Shown here: piece by piece, positions 50,077 through 60,554 of the stretch
Layout: every line of letters starts with the position of its first letter
Numbering within the stretch: the stretch's first letter is position 1
NCBI GenBank assembly: GCA_030272585.1
Contig: BSYQ01000013.1
Location: 2,232,001 to 2,296,000, forward strand
Source of the DNA: Bryopsis sp. KO-2023
Taxonomy: Eukaryota > Chlorophyta > Ulvophyceae > Bryopsidales > Bryopsidaceae
Reading direction: 5' to 3'
DNA: 64,000 nt
The notes under the pieces: generated by a model
What the model saw: only the letters and a program-made list of their open reading frames with translations
Told to the model about the DNA's origin: nothing
The model's database searches: none
Made by a program: the position numbers and the translations under genes

Positions 50077-53000
50077 TCAGTCCTCCTGCTGGTTTTCAGC
50101 AACAGTTGAATGTTCCTTTTCATCTACTTGCTCTTTGTCCCCGTTGTCGCCTGTTTCCTCCCCACCACTCTCCTCCACCTCGCCAGCCTTCAATTCCGCC
50201 TCGAGACGCTCCACCTCGTCAGTACAGCCCAAAATCTTGTTCACCTTGATGGCTTTCTCGATCAAGGCCACCCTATCCGACTCTTCCACGTCCTCCAGTG
50301 CTCTGCTGAAGTGCTGTTTGGCTTCTTCATGTTTGTTTTGCTCGGAGAGTGCAGACCCTAAGAGCTCATGCCCCTTGCTGCTGGCATGGGTCACCAGTAA
50401 TCGCTTCAGGATTCCTTCTGACTCCCAATGCCTTCCCTGGTCGAAGTATTCTTGGCCCATTTCCATGCTTAGATCTGCTTCCTTGAAACCCTCCTCGAGT
50501 GCGCGTGACAGAGCCTGTCAAAGGGAAACAGGTCTCACACCACAACAATCCAAATTCATGCACCACAACACCTCCAAATTCATGCACCACAACACCTTGT
50601 CAAAATACGCCGCCTCACCATACTAGCTTCATCGAATCGCTGCTCTTTAAGGGCCACCAATGCTAAATAACCCCACACATTGGCGTTCCTGTTGTCGAGG
50701 ATGTTGGCTTCCGACAGGGCAAGCTCCCCTCTATGCAAATCCCCCAAGCGGAGGTAAGCGATCCCGACACCAAGCCAAAGCGTCATACATGGATGGGATA
50801 TGCATCCTTGCAGGTAAACATCACATGCGCTCTGCCAGTCCATCTTGGCAGAATAGCACGCGCCCAAGTGCATGAACGCTTCAAGAGTGAACGCGGCCGG
50901 ATTGGTCCGCAGCCCTTGTTGATAAGCGTCGCAAGCTTCGCTGCACCGTCCAGCCTGAAATAGAAATCAAGTCCTTTAACTTTCCGTTATTGTATAAATA
51001 CATAAACGCCAACCTGCATGTGCCGACTTGATCTTGGCTGGTGCTGGGCGCAGACTTCAAATCTGTGGGACCCGGAAGGGTCAGTGGTTCGATTCCATCT
51101 GGTTGGCGGTTGTGGTAGTAGGATTTACCAATGAAGATTTACCTTGAAATGCAATTTGCCCAGCTGGAGATGACCTCGAATGTCCTCCTCAGCCGCAAGC
51201 CTCATAGTGGCTTTCAGAATATCCATGGCATCCGAATCTCGACCTTGGAGCTGTGCAGACAGGGCCCTGTTGAACCCAAGTTGAATTGTAGCCTCATCAA
51301 CAGGGTCTCTGCATTCTAGGAAAAAACAACACAAACGCTGACCTCACACATCTACTTTGGAATGTAGTCATGGCAGCATCGATATCTATGAAGTCATGGC
51401 GCCTGCATTGCTTGGAAGGCAATCCAAGCCAGAAATTCAGAGTGATGACAAAAAATTTCCATATTCCATGCTTCTAACATTGAGGACACCACACCCACCT
51501 TTGACATGAGCAAGAGCTCTGTCTGCACACTCAGGCAAATGCAAGTCCAGCATCAGCCCAGAAGCTCTGAGAAAACCGTCAACCTGTGCTGGGCTCTCCC
51601 CTCGCTCCGTTGCTTCATTCGCCAGTCTCGATACCTCAAAATGGATATTCCTCATGTCATCTTTGCTGTACACACCTGCAACGCTACGTGTATAGATGAC
51701 ATGAGTTGATCTTCCCCAAGCATAACGCGTCATCCCTTGTCTGACTCTGAGATGGGGGGGGTCAATGTTTGGCTCAGTCAGCCCAGGAACACAGTTGACA
51801 CAGTCCCTTCCTGATTGGGGCATCACTGCTGTTTTCAAAACCACCTCAACAGAGCACCTTACCTTCGACAACTATGGCCAGAAGAGCCCACACCATGGCA
51901 TTGTCTGGTTCAAGTTCCTTTGCTTTGTGCAAAAAGACCTCTGCACTCTCCAAGAATGCAGGATCTGTCATAATGCTGTTGTGGAGCAACAAACCCGACA
52001 GGGACAGCAGGCATTGAACATTACAAGGATCGAGAGAAAGACTATCTCGAAAACATTCCTCAGCTCTTCCATACAACCCACATCGCATGCAGAAAGCCCC
52101 GTAGTCATACCACACCTGTTGAGCAACATGAATCGAACGTGCCGATCACTTTCCTGTTGAATAATTTTTTGGAATTTTTTTCTGAGGAACTGACAATCTC
52201 CTCGTCACAGAACAAGGGCCAAATAAAAGCTTTTTTGAGCTAGGATCATACGTCAACAAAAATTGCCCATACAAGTACACTGATCTCGGCAACCACCTGG
52301 GGATCTTCTGACACTACAATTCTGTCCTGGTGTTTCTTCTCTGCATCGCTCCTGTTCCCTGCAATCTCATATTCGGTTGCAAGGCACAGCAATTTCCCCA
52401 AATCTAGTTGGTCGGGCACTGGTGGCTCTGGTGCAGGCGATTCAACAGGTTTTATGGCATCGCGTGCGGAGTCCAACAAGTGCACATAAAGATCGTTATA
52501 CAATCCAGCAAGCCCATCCTTCGACATGTTCTCTGAACACAGTACAACAAATATCCTCAGGAAGCGACGTCATTTATATCTGAGTTTGAGTTTCCAGTGC
52601 TCCTTGAAACCACCCAGACCATACGCCAAAGACGAATGATTAAGCATCACCACAGCAAGCCATCAACAAGAAAAGTCTGCTTTGAGCTGTTTTCTAGTTT
52701 ACCTACCTTTGGTTTTGTATCGTTCTTGGATGACATTCTGAAGGTATTTCTTCAGCTGTGTTTGTATATCCAGGTACTTCCCAGATTTGTTCAGTTCAAA
52801 AACAAGTTTTTTCTGTTTCATATCTTCCGTTCCCTCGAAATCAATTTCCTCATACTCCTTCTTCAGAAACTCCACCAGGCTTTGGATCTAATTAACAACA
52901 CAGTGCCACACCACCATATATTACTCTCACACATTCCTCAGAAAATCAGCTCCTTCACAATCTTGGGGAGTACGGAACACCCTTGCAAGGAAAAAACTTC

Positions 53001-55590
53001 ACCTGTGATTTGAACTCCATAGTGGCTGATTTTGGCTCAGGCGCCTTCTTCTCAGGTCTCCTGGGGATGACTTCTTCAAACGACTTGCTGGGCTTGGGTG
53101 GCGGCTGCCATGGGGGGACCAGAGGTTTTGAAAAAGTCAGCTTGAAGCTCACTTCCGTTTCAGACCATGGACAGAATTCCTTCGTTGCCTCAGGGGCTGC
53201 TTCAATCGGTTTTGCCTTGGGGCTGTTTCAACAAAAGTGCGCATGAAGACTTGACAGGGACGTTACACCAATCTCAAGCAGTTCAACACCGATCAAATTC
53301 AACTCACTTTGGATTTTGAACGGGTGGGGGCATCATCGTTGGTGCGCTACCATCGCCAGTTGCAACAGTTGAAAACGAAGTGGCCACGTCCAAAATATCT
53401 GTTGCTCCAGGCACCATGAGCTGTTCGCTAATGCTCACATGGCCATGGGCATGATACGCTGCAAAGGCTGGATCTGTGAAGACCTCTGCATCAGGGCTGA
53501 GATAACGAGCAATTTCAAATGGCAGTTGATCACCATCCTCCATCATCTCCTGACCAACACAACTACACTGAATCCAGAGACCCTTGGGTGCATGGGCAAT
53601 TCTCATTTGCACAGGCAATATATATCGAGAAACGCCCAGACAACACCCTACCCTGCGACATATTTTGAAGGTTCCACACTGTGGAATTAAAAATAGTACC
53701 AGGTCTGTATTACTGGAAGTGAAACATATGTGGTTGGCTTACCCGGAGTTTTCTGACGGTGGCTGCTGGAAGGAAAAACTTTTTTGGCTTTCCCCATTTG
53801 ATCTCATTATCTTCCAGGGAGCCCTTATTTAGGATGAGTGCCTCGGTGGTGGTCTCATCCTTCAAATCAAATCCAAGACCGACGGAAAATTGAACTGTGC
53901 CTTCAGGTAACTGGGCAACGACATCCTTGAGGCCTTGTGGGATTGGTGCAGCCGCCAAGGCAGAGAACTCCACCATGCAGCTCTTCCCCACCTCATTGTG
54001 GGGTACCAAGGGATATGGATGCTGAATTTTTGTGGGAGGATCCAAGGTCACACCTTGAAATCAGAACAACAAATTCATGAAAGCCCAGGGAAAGACCATC
54101 GATGTAGAACTCTGTTAACAACAAGACCTCCTTTTTTTTTTGTATTCTCTCCACAAAGGTCAACTCATTCCCAAGGAACTGTGAAACTTTCTGGTGTTGG
54201 CAATGTTTTGAAAGCTGAGTGAAGAGGGTCCTACCTGTTTCTGGATCCTTTTCCACGATTTCATCAGAGAGGAGGCTCACCCTAATCCACAGGGACCCCT
54301 TTTCTGTCACCTAAAAAATTGCAGCAGCTGATCGTCACCTCTTGCTGGGATGTGTTCACCATCAACTAGCTGTGAGACATGGGGTTGTTTTTTTGAACAC
54401 TACCTGAAATGGATCAGCTTCTGATGAGGGAGAGACCCTATTCAGTTGAATGTCCTTCTTCTCAATGGTGTGCACCCCTTCAGTGAACTCATCTAGGGGC
54501 GTGCTGCATGTTGCAACTGCCATCCCTGAAATTTATAACACTTCAATTAAATAAAGCTTTTTGACCCAAACCATTCATTTGCAGAGTGGATGGGCTACGT
54601 GGCGCTTTTTTACAGCCGACATGTATAATAGTTGTAAAAACAATCGAAGGTTTGTGCATATTCCCTGTATACGCTAGGCAGGGCAATTCTGAACATGCTA
54701 GATCCTTGGCATCAGCTTTGAATGTTGCAATTCGTGTTCCTCTAGAGCTGCATAGAAACTGCTCATTTCAACTGAACCCAGTGTTGCCTGTCCAGCAGAG
54801 GTTGCTGAGATTCTTTTCAATTGAATCCTGAATTCTGATTTAGTTTTTCATTTTTGTCCAGCCTATCAGAGCTTTTGTTTGGCCTTTCATGTTTCGTTGC
54901 CATTCAATCCGTTGAGCCTTACCGGTATCACATTGATGCAATGTGACAGTGAGATCAGAGTTTAGAAAGTCTTGAAGTAGCTCTGCTTTTGTGTTTTCTG
55001 TCAACGGACGCTCAATTCCATCGCTGATGTTGAAGGTGTATAGCGATGGTTCTTCTGTCAGAATAGGTTTGTCCCTGGAGTCCCTCTTTTCCCCCAAAAT
55101 GCACCAGCTCACGAATAGCTCTGGTGGCTGGCAAGTGCCCGTCTCCTCGATTGCATTGCTGTTTTTTTCCTTTTGGATGACATTTGTTGAATGAAGTGGG
55201 TCTTAAATTCATGGTATGCCCAGAAAGGACAACATGGTGCTTTTGTTGTGTGAAAATCAGTGGAGAACTCAGTTTATCTGTTTGTGGTATTGGCTGGCCC
55301 TGTAGAGCACTCCCAAGGAGACATTTTTGGCGCTACAGAGCGGGTGTGCGTGAGGAGGTCAGGTGAGCACCATTATTTCGGTACGATCGACGTGCGGTAG
55401 GCCGCAGTTCGTGATCAGGGGACATTTTACGATACGCGAACGACCGTCAAGCACAGTGACTCCACTGACATTCTTATACAGTTTACAAACTCACGAATAA
55501 ACTTCTCGCCTCCACAGTTTCGACCACAACGTGCACAGCAGGTTGAGGTGCCAGAACTTCCTCCTCCGCAGACGCCTTTTTGGGAGGCAT
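50077..55590 (-). CDS. CFAP70: cilia- and flagella-associated protein 70 (TPR protein)
   Basis: Fifteen exons, minus strand: 55590-55503, 55120-54923, 54525-54404, 54310-54235, 54053-53743, 53678-53652, 53582-53308, 53222-53003, 52887-52707, 52532-52297, 52115-51863, 51681-51499, 51315-51143, 50954-50619, 50514-50077. Phases agree; 1038 residues, near the 1121 of human CFAP70. The N-terminal half has a C2-like start (VHVVVETVEARKL...) and the family middle region (KIQHPYPLVPHNEVGKSCMV). The C-terminal half is TPR repeats (YDYGAFCMRCGLYGRAEECF; WLGVGIAYLRLGDLHRGELAL). Exon 1 uses a weak donor (A|GTTTAT) and exon 6 has only 27 bases; both are less certain. In ciliates and animals the protein sits at the base of the outer dynein arm. 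Its presence implies motile cilia. Intron 13 holds a tRNA gene on the other strand. Confidence 0.88.
50993..51000 (+). promoter_or_regulatory. TATA box of the tRNA-Sec gene
   Basis: TATAAATA at -29 to -22 relative to the tRNA 5' end. Selenocysteine tRNA genes of animals are transcribed by polymerase III from an external promoter with a TATA box near -30, and this spacing fits. Confidence 0.7.
51022..51108 (+). tRNA. tRNA-Sec: selenocysteine tRNA, anticodon UCA
   Basis: 87 nt, the same length as human tRNA-Sec, and it aligns block by block with no gap: acceptor GCCGACTTG, D-arm with 6-bp stem (CTTGGC/GCTGGG), anticodon arm CAGACTTCAAATCTG with anticodon TCA, long variable arm GACCCGGAAGGGTC (5-bp stem, GGAA loop), T-arm GTGGTTCGATTCCAT, 3' acceptor strand GGTTGGC and discriminator G. 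The T:T apposition at position 8 followed by a G-C pair is also found in human tRNA-Sec (9/4 fold). B-box GGTTCGATTCC is perfect. It is charged with serine and converted to selenocysteine, which is inserted at UGA codons. It lies antisense in intron 13 of CFAP70 (50955-51142). No T4 terminator follows at once, which is a small doubt about the 3' end of the transcript. Confidence 0.93.
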
Positions 55591-55765
55591 CTCGTCGTTT
55601 CACAGCCCAAGTTCAGTCCAAACTGTTTCCCTCAACTCCTTCCTTGACGAGCGCAAGGATAAGAACGTCACCAAAAGCTGTCATGGGTACGACAAATTGT
55701 GTCACGTTGCGTGACGGGCTGTTCTCCTCAAGAATGTGGTGTGGGCTTGTGTATGTTCGGGGCTG
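55591..55765. promoter_or_regulatory. divergent promoter of CFAP70 and the mTERF-like gene
   Basis: Only 175 bp separate the two start codons. No TATA box or other motif was recognised. Confidence 0.45.
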
Positions 55766-56938
55766 ATGAATGTGGGGGTTGGTTTGGCATGGGATTGTCT
55801 CGAATCTCCCTTGCACTGCTCGAGGACCCCCCGCGAACTCTATGTTCGAAAGCTGCCCCTCCCTTCACCGCAACGGCGATGGCGCCTTCATTCATCCCCC
55901 CAGAAGCTTCGGGAACACATAGCTTCTCTGAGCTATCCCAAGGGGACGTTCGAATCTTTGTATGATTGCGAGTTGGTCTCAGACCTTCGGTTTACCGAGT
56001 GGGAGTTCGTACAAGTCTGTAGGCGAGTGAAAAAGCGTGGCGAAGACCCACGAATTTGGCTAAACGTTTCAAAAAATCTGCTCCTGAGACCCAACCTGGA
56101 TGTTTTGGAAGCACAGATAGGTATGAGGCCCATCGAGCAGAGACGTCTCTTGGAAAAGACGCCTCTGGTCGTCACGCAGTACGACACCGACGATTTTGTC
56201 AGCCGACTGGGGAGTTATTTCGAGTTGGGTTTTTCAAATGCTCAGGTCAAGAGATTGTTTTTGGCTTACCCCGAATGCTTGACTGACTACTTTCTCCCAA
56301 GAGTGGAGGTGGCATTGAAGTTCTATTTGAGTTTAGGATTGATAAGGGATGAGGTGGTGTCTGCATTTGAGCAAGTGCCTTCCATGCTTGGGGGTGATTT
56401 CTATGTTGATTTCGAACCCAAGTTTGTATGGCTTGAGGAGGTGGTTGGGATTGACAGAAAGATCATATTGCATGATTGGCTTGTCAAAAAACCCAGAATT
56501 GTCTTGAAAGCCGACCTCAGCAAACTCCAAGAGAATTACGACGTTTTTCTCGCCAACGGTTTCAGCAGGCGTGAATGCGTGGGCATTTTTGAGGAGTTTC
56601 CTGAGCTTCTATCCGGGGATAAATTTGATTTCCAAGATAAGATGGATTTTCTGAAACAAGAGTTGGGTGAAGCAGGGTTCAAAGAGGTGTTGGGCTGGCC
56701 GATTTTTTTCACTTACTCATATCACCGTCGAATAACTATGCGAATGGCTTTTTTAAAGTATCGAGGACGGGGTGAGAAGGGTTTTCCGTTGCAGAGTGTC
56801 TTAGAGGCTGGGACCGATCGGTTCATGAGGCGCTTTGCTAGGAGTAACAGAAAAGAATACAAATTGTTTACGAAAGAGTGGAAGGCCCCTGATCGAATCA
56901 GAAAAGCGCAGGAGCGATGGAATAGTTCTGAAATGTGA
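55766..56938 (+). CDS. mTERF-like organellar protein
   Basis: Intronless, 390 residues from the first in-frame ATG at 55766 (the frame is open further upstream without ATG). The N-terminal 50 residues are Arg/Ser/Pro-rich with few acids, as in an organelle-targeting peptide. The remainder is made of helical mTERF repeats with the usual Leu and Pro spacing (FVSRLGSYFELGFSNAQVKRLFLAYPECL; VVSAFEQVPSML; CVGIFEEFPELLSG; GWPIFFTYSYHRRITMRMAFL). The family binds nucleic acid in mitochondria or plastids and acts in transcription termination, RNA processing or ribosome assembly. Which organelle and which role cannot be told. It is divergent from CFAP70. Confidence 0.85.
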   Translation: MNVGVGLAWDCLESPLHCSRTPRELYVRKLPLPSPQRRWRLHSSPQKLREHIASLSYPKGTFESLYDCELVSDLRFTEWEFVQVCRRVKKRGEDPRIWLNVSKNLLLRPNLDVLEAQIGMRPIEQRRLLEKTPLVVTQYDTDDFVSRLGSYFELGFSNAQVKRLFLAYPECLTDYFLPRVEVALKFYLSLGLIRDEVVSAFEQVPSMLGGDFYVDFEPKFVWLEEVVGIDRKIILHDWLVKKPRIVLKADLSKLQENYDVFLANGFSRRECVGIFEEFPELLSGDKFDFQDKMDFLKQELGEAGFKEVLGWPIFFTYSYHRRITMRMAFLKYRGRGEKGFPLQSVLEAGTDRFMRRFARSNRKEYKLFTKEWKAPDRIRKAQERWNSSEM

Positions 56939-57474
56939 GTCAGACATCGACTGGCGAATGGTGGGCATTCACAAAACCCATTGTGCATCTGGAATCGGAA
57001 GTTTCTTTTTGGTCAGTATTTCCATGTGTTTTCCAAAACTATTGGCCACTATGTGCAAGTATCCTTTTTAAATGATGGTCTTATATCGTATTTGGATGTC
57101 GGGGAATAAAAGCCGGCCCTGCAAAACCAAGATGGATACACCCATTCCCCCCAAAAAAAATAGGGAAAGGAAAATTCAAACTTCTGTGTTGTATTGAGGC
57201 ATTCTTTTGGGGGGGCAGGTTCTGATTTCTTTTGTTGAGACTCGATCATGAGGTGAGCTGGTTTAGATCACCACAATGGTTTTATTTGATGCGAGAGGGT
57301 GTAAAACACTCTGAAATGAAGTGACCCATGTCAGTGAATAACGCCAATCATGCCCAAAGTTCAAAAAAATACAAAATTCCACGAGGCGAATGGAACTATA
57401 GAAACAAAATTACAACCAGAAAATCAACTCTTCTTCATCCACGTCAAACGTAACTTTCCTTGTGTTTGAACATC
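56939..57474. other. convergent 3' spacer of the mTERF-like and glycosyltransferase genes
   Basis: No gene seen. AATAAA at about 57105 may be the poly(A) signal of the mTERF-like gene; an inverse AATAAA-like run near 57280-57290 may serve the glycosyltransferase gene. Confidence 0.45.
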
Positions 57475-59373
57475 TCAACTCCAACCAGTCCAAAAAAATA
57501 CCCAGAAAAAGCAGCCCACCAACCAGAACAAACATTGAAACCCTGCCCGTTTAATTTCGAACTGCGGAGCGCCTTTCAGGTATCCCAAGAACCAGTCAAA
57601 ACGGGAGCATAGATGTCGAAATTTTCTGCGTTCCACATGCCCCTTGAGGCGACCAACTTCGCTCATGATTCTGTAAAGATTCGACTCGACAGCACATCCC
57701 AACCGCTTCCACCCTCTCACACTCGTCGGACGGGCATGTGAAACATAAATCCACACAGCGCCAGCTACGATATCACTAATCCAGATACTAAGCAAAAAGC
57801 CCAGAATGCACATTCCAAAGATGGGCAAGAGCATGATCAAAACAGCTGACGCCTCTACGATATTGGGAAGGTTGAAATAGCAATATTGCTTGTACTTGTC
57901 AATCAGAAAACCATCTCCTGCGGCCCAGTTCATGATTCTTGTTGCAAGGGCCCACCGTCCTCCTCCTCCCCACCATGGATGGACAACAATCGCCTTTGGA
58001 GCAGGAAAAAACTCTCCTTGACCAGACCCACCCGAAATGCAAAAGTCTATGTCCTCTCCGCCACCCGTCTTTGGAAAGCGTTCATCGAACTCCAAATCCT
58101 TCTGCCATTTGACACACAAGTTTGCCGTGACGCCCCACGGACACGGAAGCTCATGTTTGGCCGACCAATCCGCGACACCCCAAAAGAATAGCGCTTGCGA
58201 TAAATGGAAGGCCGTCGTGGAGTGCTGTCCATCCATTGGTACCCGACTTGCACCCACGAATCCGCTAGCTTTTGGCAGCTCGTGTATTCTGTGTGCGTAC
58301 TCGTCCAACAGATTGGGGTCGGGATGCACATCATCGTCGAGGAATACAACATATTCAGAATGGCACTCCCGCATACCCCTCGAGCGAGAATACGGCGCTC
58401 CTTGATTTCCGCTATTTACACGGATACGGACGTTGCTTGCAGACAGCTCTATGCTCCGCAAGCGCTCGGACACTTCGGGGGTAAGATCGTCAACGTTGCG
58501 ATCAACAATCAACACGAACCTGACATTCGCATGCTCTGACTCGAGCCGAAGGATCTCTTCCCACGTTCCCGTTTCGACGCGAAAACAGGGAACCACGACA
58601 TCGAACGTCAGTTTCGGCTGCAAGTGTCGACCCAGAATCCCAGACCAGGCCGGAAGTAAGCTTTTCCTCCACTCCATGTGGATGGGCTTGTATCTGACCT
58701 CGGGCCCAGTTTTGAGTCCCCCCCTCACTCCACCAATCGTGTTGCAGATTGCGATTCTCCGAGTAAAGCGTGCACGGTCGTAGCGCCTGTACAGCTCAAA
58801 CAGGAAAGGATCCGCCTCCTGATTGTAAAAGGCCTTTCCTTCGAACGCATCTTCAATAGCTGTACTGGCAGGGAACGTTTCGCCGAAAATTTTGAAGTGC
58901 GTTCGTTGAAGCACAGGGAAACATGGCCACGATGGACTCGTCTCTTCTGAAAGTGCCACCACCCCCAACCCCAACGAGTCCTGCGTGCACTGCATTCCTT
59001 CGAACTCTTCCATGAGCCCCTGGTACCACGCAGGATCCTTGAAGACGATATCCTCACCAAGAAAAACGAACAAGTCATTTTCCACATCCGCGACTGCGGT
59101 TTGTGCAAGCAATCGCCAAGCGAAACAGGCGGCGAATGGATCAGTGGGAGGGAACTCAACCCACACCACTTTAGTCGCAAATTGGAAACACGTTCCTATC
59201 TTCTGCCGCAAGTGCAGGATGTTGTCATCTTCGTCAACCCCGAAATACACGGTATACTTGTTTCGGATCGTGGGATCACTCTCCAGCGTCGACGAGAATC
59301 GAACAAGGTTGGAAAGAGTTTCGTCTGCACTGGCATCTCTTGACTTGAGAGGTAGCAAAATTGCGATATTCAT
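57475..59373 (-). CDS. family-2-type glycosyltransferase, tandem domains, membrane-anchored
   Basis: Intronless, 632 residues from the ATG at 59373. Residues about 1-260 resemble a first nucleotide-sugar-binding fold (MNIAILLPLKSR; FLGEDIVFKDPAW). Residues about 260-470 are a clear GT-A domain: FDVVVPCFR, GNQGAPYSRSRG, the metal-binding FLDDDVHPDP, and GGGEDIDFC as the acceptor-side acidic motif. Hydrophobic helices follow (about 510-550, and a last one at about 610-630). It probably transfers a sugar at the cytosolic face of an inner membrane or in the Golgi; substrate unknown. The first domain lacks an obvious DxD and may be inactive. It is divergent with the SUMO protease gene. The absence of introns contrasts with the intron-rich neighbours. 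Confidence 0.8.
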   Translation of the reverse strand: MNIAILLPLKSRDASADETLSNLVRFSSTLESDPTIRNKYTVYFGVDEDDNILHLRQKIGTCFQFATKVVWVEFPPTDPFAACFAWRLLAQTAVADVENDLFVFLGEDIVFKDPAWYQGLMEEFEGMQCTQDSLGLGVVALSEETSPSWPCFPVLQRTHFKIFGETFPASTAIEDAFEGKAFYNQEADPFLFELYRRYDRARFTRRIAICNTIGGVRGGLKTGPEVRYKPIHMEWRKSLLPAWSGILGRHLQPKLTFDVVVPCFRVETGTWEEILRLESEHANVRFVLIVDRNVDDLTPEVSERLRSIELSASNVRIRVNSGNQGAPYSRSRGMRECHSEYVVFLDDDVHPDPNLLDEYAHRIHELPKASGFVGASRVPMDGQHSTTAFHLSQALFFWGVADWSAKHELPCPWGVTANLCVKWQKDLEFDERFPKTGGGEDIDFCISGGSGQGEFFPAPKAIVVHPWWGGGGRWALATRIMNWAAGDGFLIDKYKQYCYFNLPNIVEASAVLIMLLPIFGMCILGFLLSIWISDIVAGAVWIYVSHARPTSVRGWKRLGCAVESNLYRIMSEVGRLKGHVERRKFRHLCSRFDWFLGYLKGAPQFEIKRAGFQCLFWLVGCFFWVFFWTGWS

Positions 59374-60554
59374 TGCGTCTTCTCGTTCAACGCGAAACCA
59401 TGGGAACTTATGTCGGGTGTCACGCCGTGTTCAACACGTTGAGCAGTGGCTGCCTGAGGAAGTCCTCCCGTGTGTGTCTATTCGCCACGTCGATCGCGTC
59501 CATCAATCAAGCTTCCAATCAAACAAACAACATACAAAACCTCTCAATCAATCCACAGCACTTGCGGAACCTTTCTCCTTGTGTTCATTCCCGAGAGGGC
59601 TGGAGGGTGTCGGGCCGCACCCTTCTAATCGTACCTTTTTTGGTATTGTTGGGTTTGAGAGTCCGAGATATGACACGAAGAGAGTGACGCCATGACGCAA
59701 CCAACATGGAGCCGAACGAAACCACGCATCAGCCAGGGGGAGCTGAACGCTTTCGGCCACACTTCAAAATACGTGTACACTCTGCGGGCTTGTTGGATAC
59801 TCTTCTGACATTTGAACCTCTTTCTCCCTTCCGACGCGATTGTTGGGCACGTTCCGCATCAGCGATTCTGCCGGGATCGGACCCCCAGCAATATTCACCG
59901 CTACGACTTTAAAAATCGTGGAGTTCGTGTTTCGGAAGTAGTAAACTCATCTCCACATGCTTGGCCAATGTCTTTTAACTGAAGCGTGCGTGTTCCCGCT
60001 TTTACCTTCCGAGGAATTCCACAATAGTGCATTGGGAACATAGAAAACGCACGCAAAGTCGTGAGCTGTTGAATGCGAACTCAGCGAACGCTCCTATGGA
60101 GAGGACAAACGATTCCGAACCAAATCAAACGAATTGCTCCTGCTCGGTCGGTTGTCCAACATCCCGCAAGCATTCGCCAAATGCTTCGAACACAGTAGTC
60201 CTCACCGTAACACGGCGCTAGATCGACAGGCGCTAGATCGACAACGTCGAGTGTAGCGCGGTGTAGCCGTCCTCACTTTCCTGTGGAGTGACGCATAAAT
60301 CACACTTCTCGGATCGACTATCGCATCACCGCCTCCCCCCACCAAGAACGTCAATCTCTCCAGTTGCGAGGGAGGATATTTCATTCAACCAATGCAAGGC
60401 GTCAAAGGACAGATAGTTTCGTCAAACTCTAGGGGCAACTTGACTCTCGCTGCGCCCTCTTTTTCCCAACCGTCGCTCACTAAGCTAGAAACTTTGATCC
60501 TCGACTGGTGGGAGGTTGGACTTGCACTTTCAGGCTGGGCTCAGTTTTTCCGCG
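59374..60554. other. divergent spacer of the glycosyltransferase and SUMO protease genes
   Basis: 1.18 kb without a gene I can support. It contains a direct repeat of GCGCTAGATCGACA at about 60211-60238. Short open frames here have no recognisable features. Confidence 0.45.

Noticed and set aside
54841-55200. Possible separate small gene upstream of CFAP70
   Set aside because: The segment 54923-55120 fits in phase as exon 2 of CFAP70 and continues its N-terminal region.
59706-59912. 68-codon frame in the divergent spacer
   Set aside because: Low complexity, no recognisable domain, and adjacent to a promoter region; not supported as a gene.
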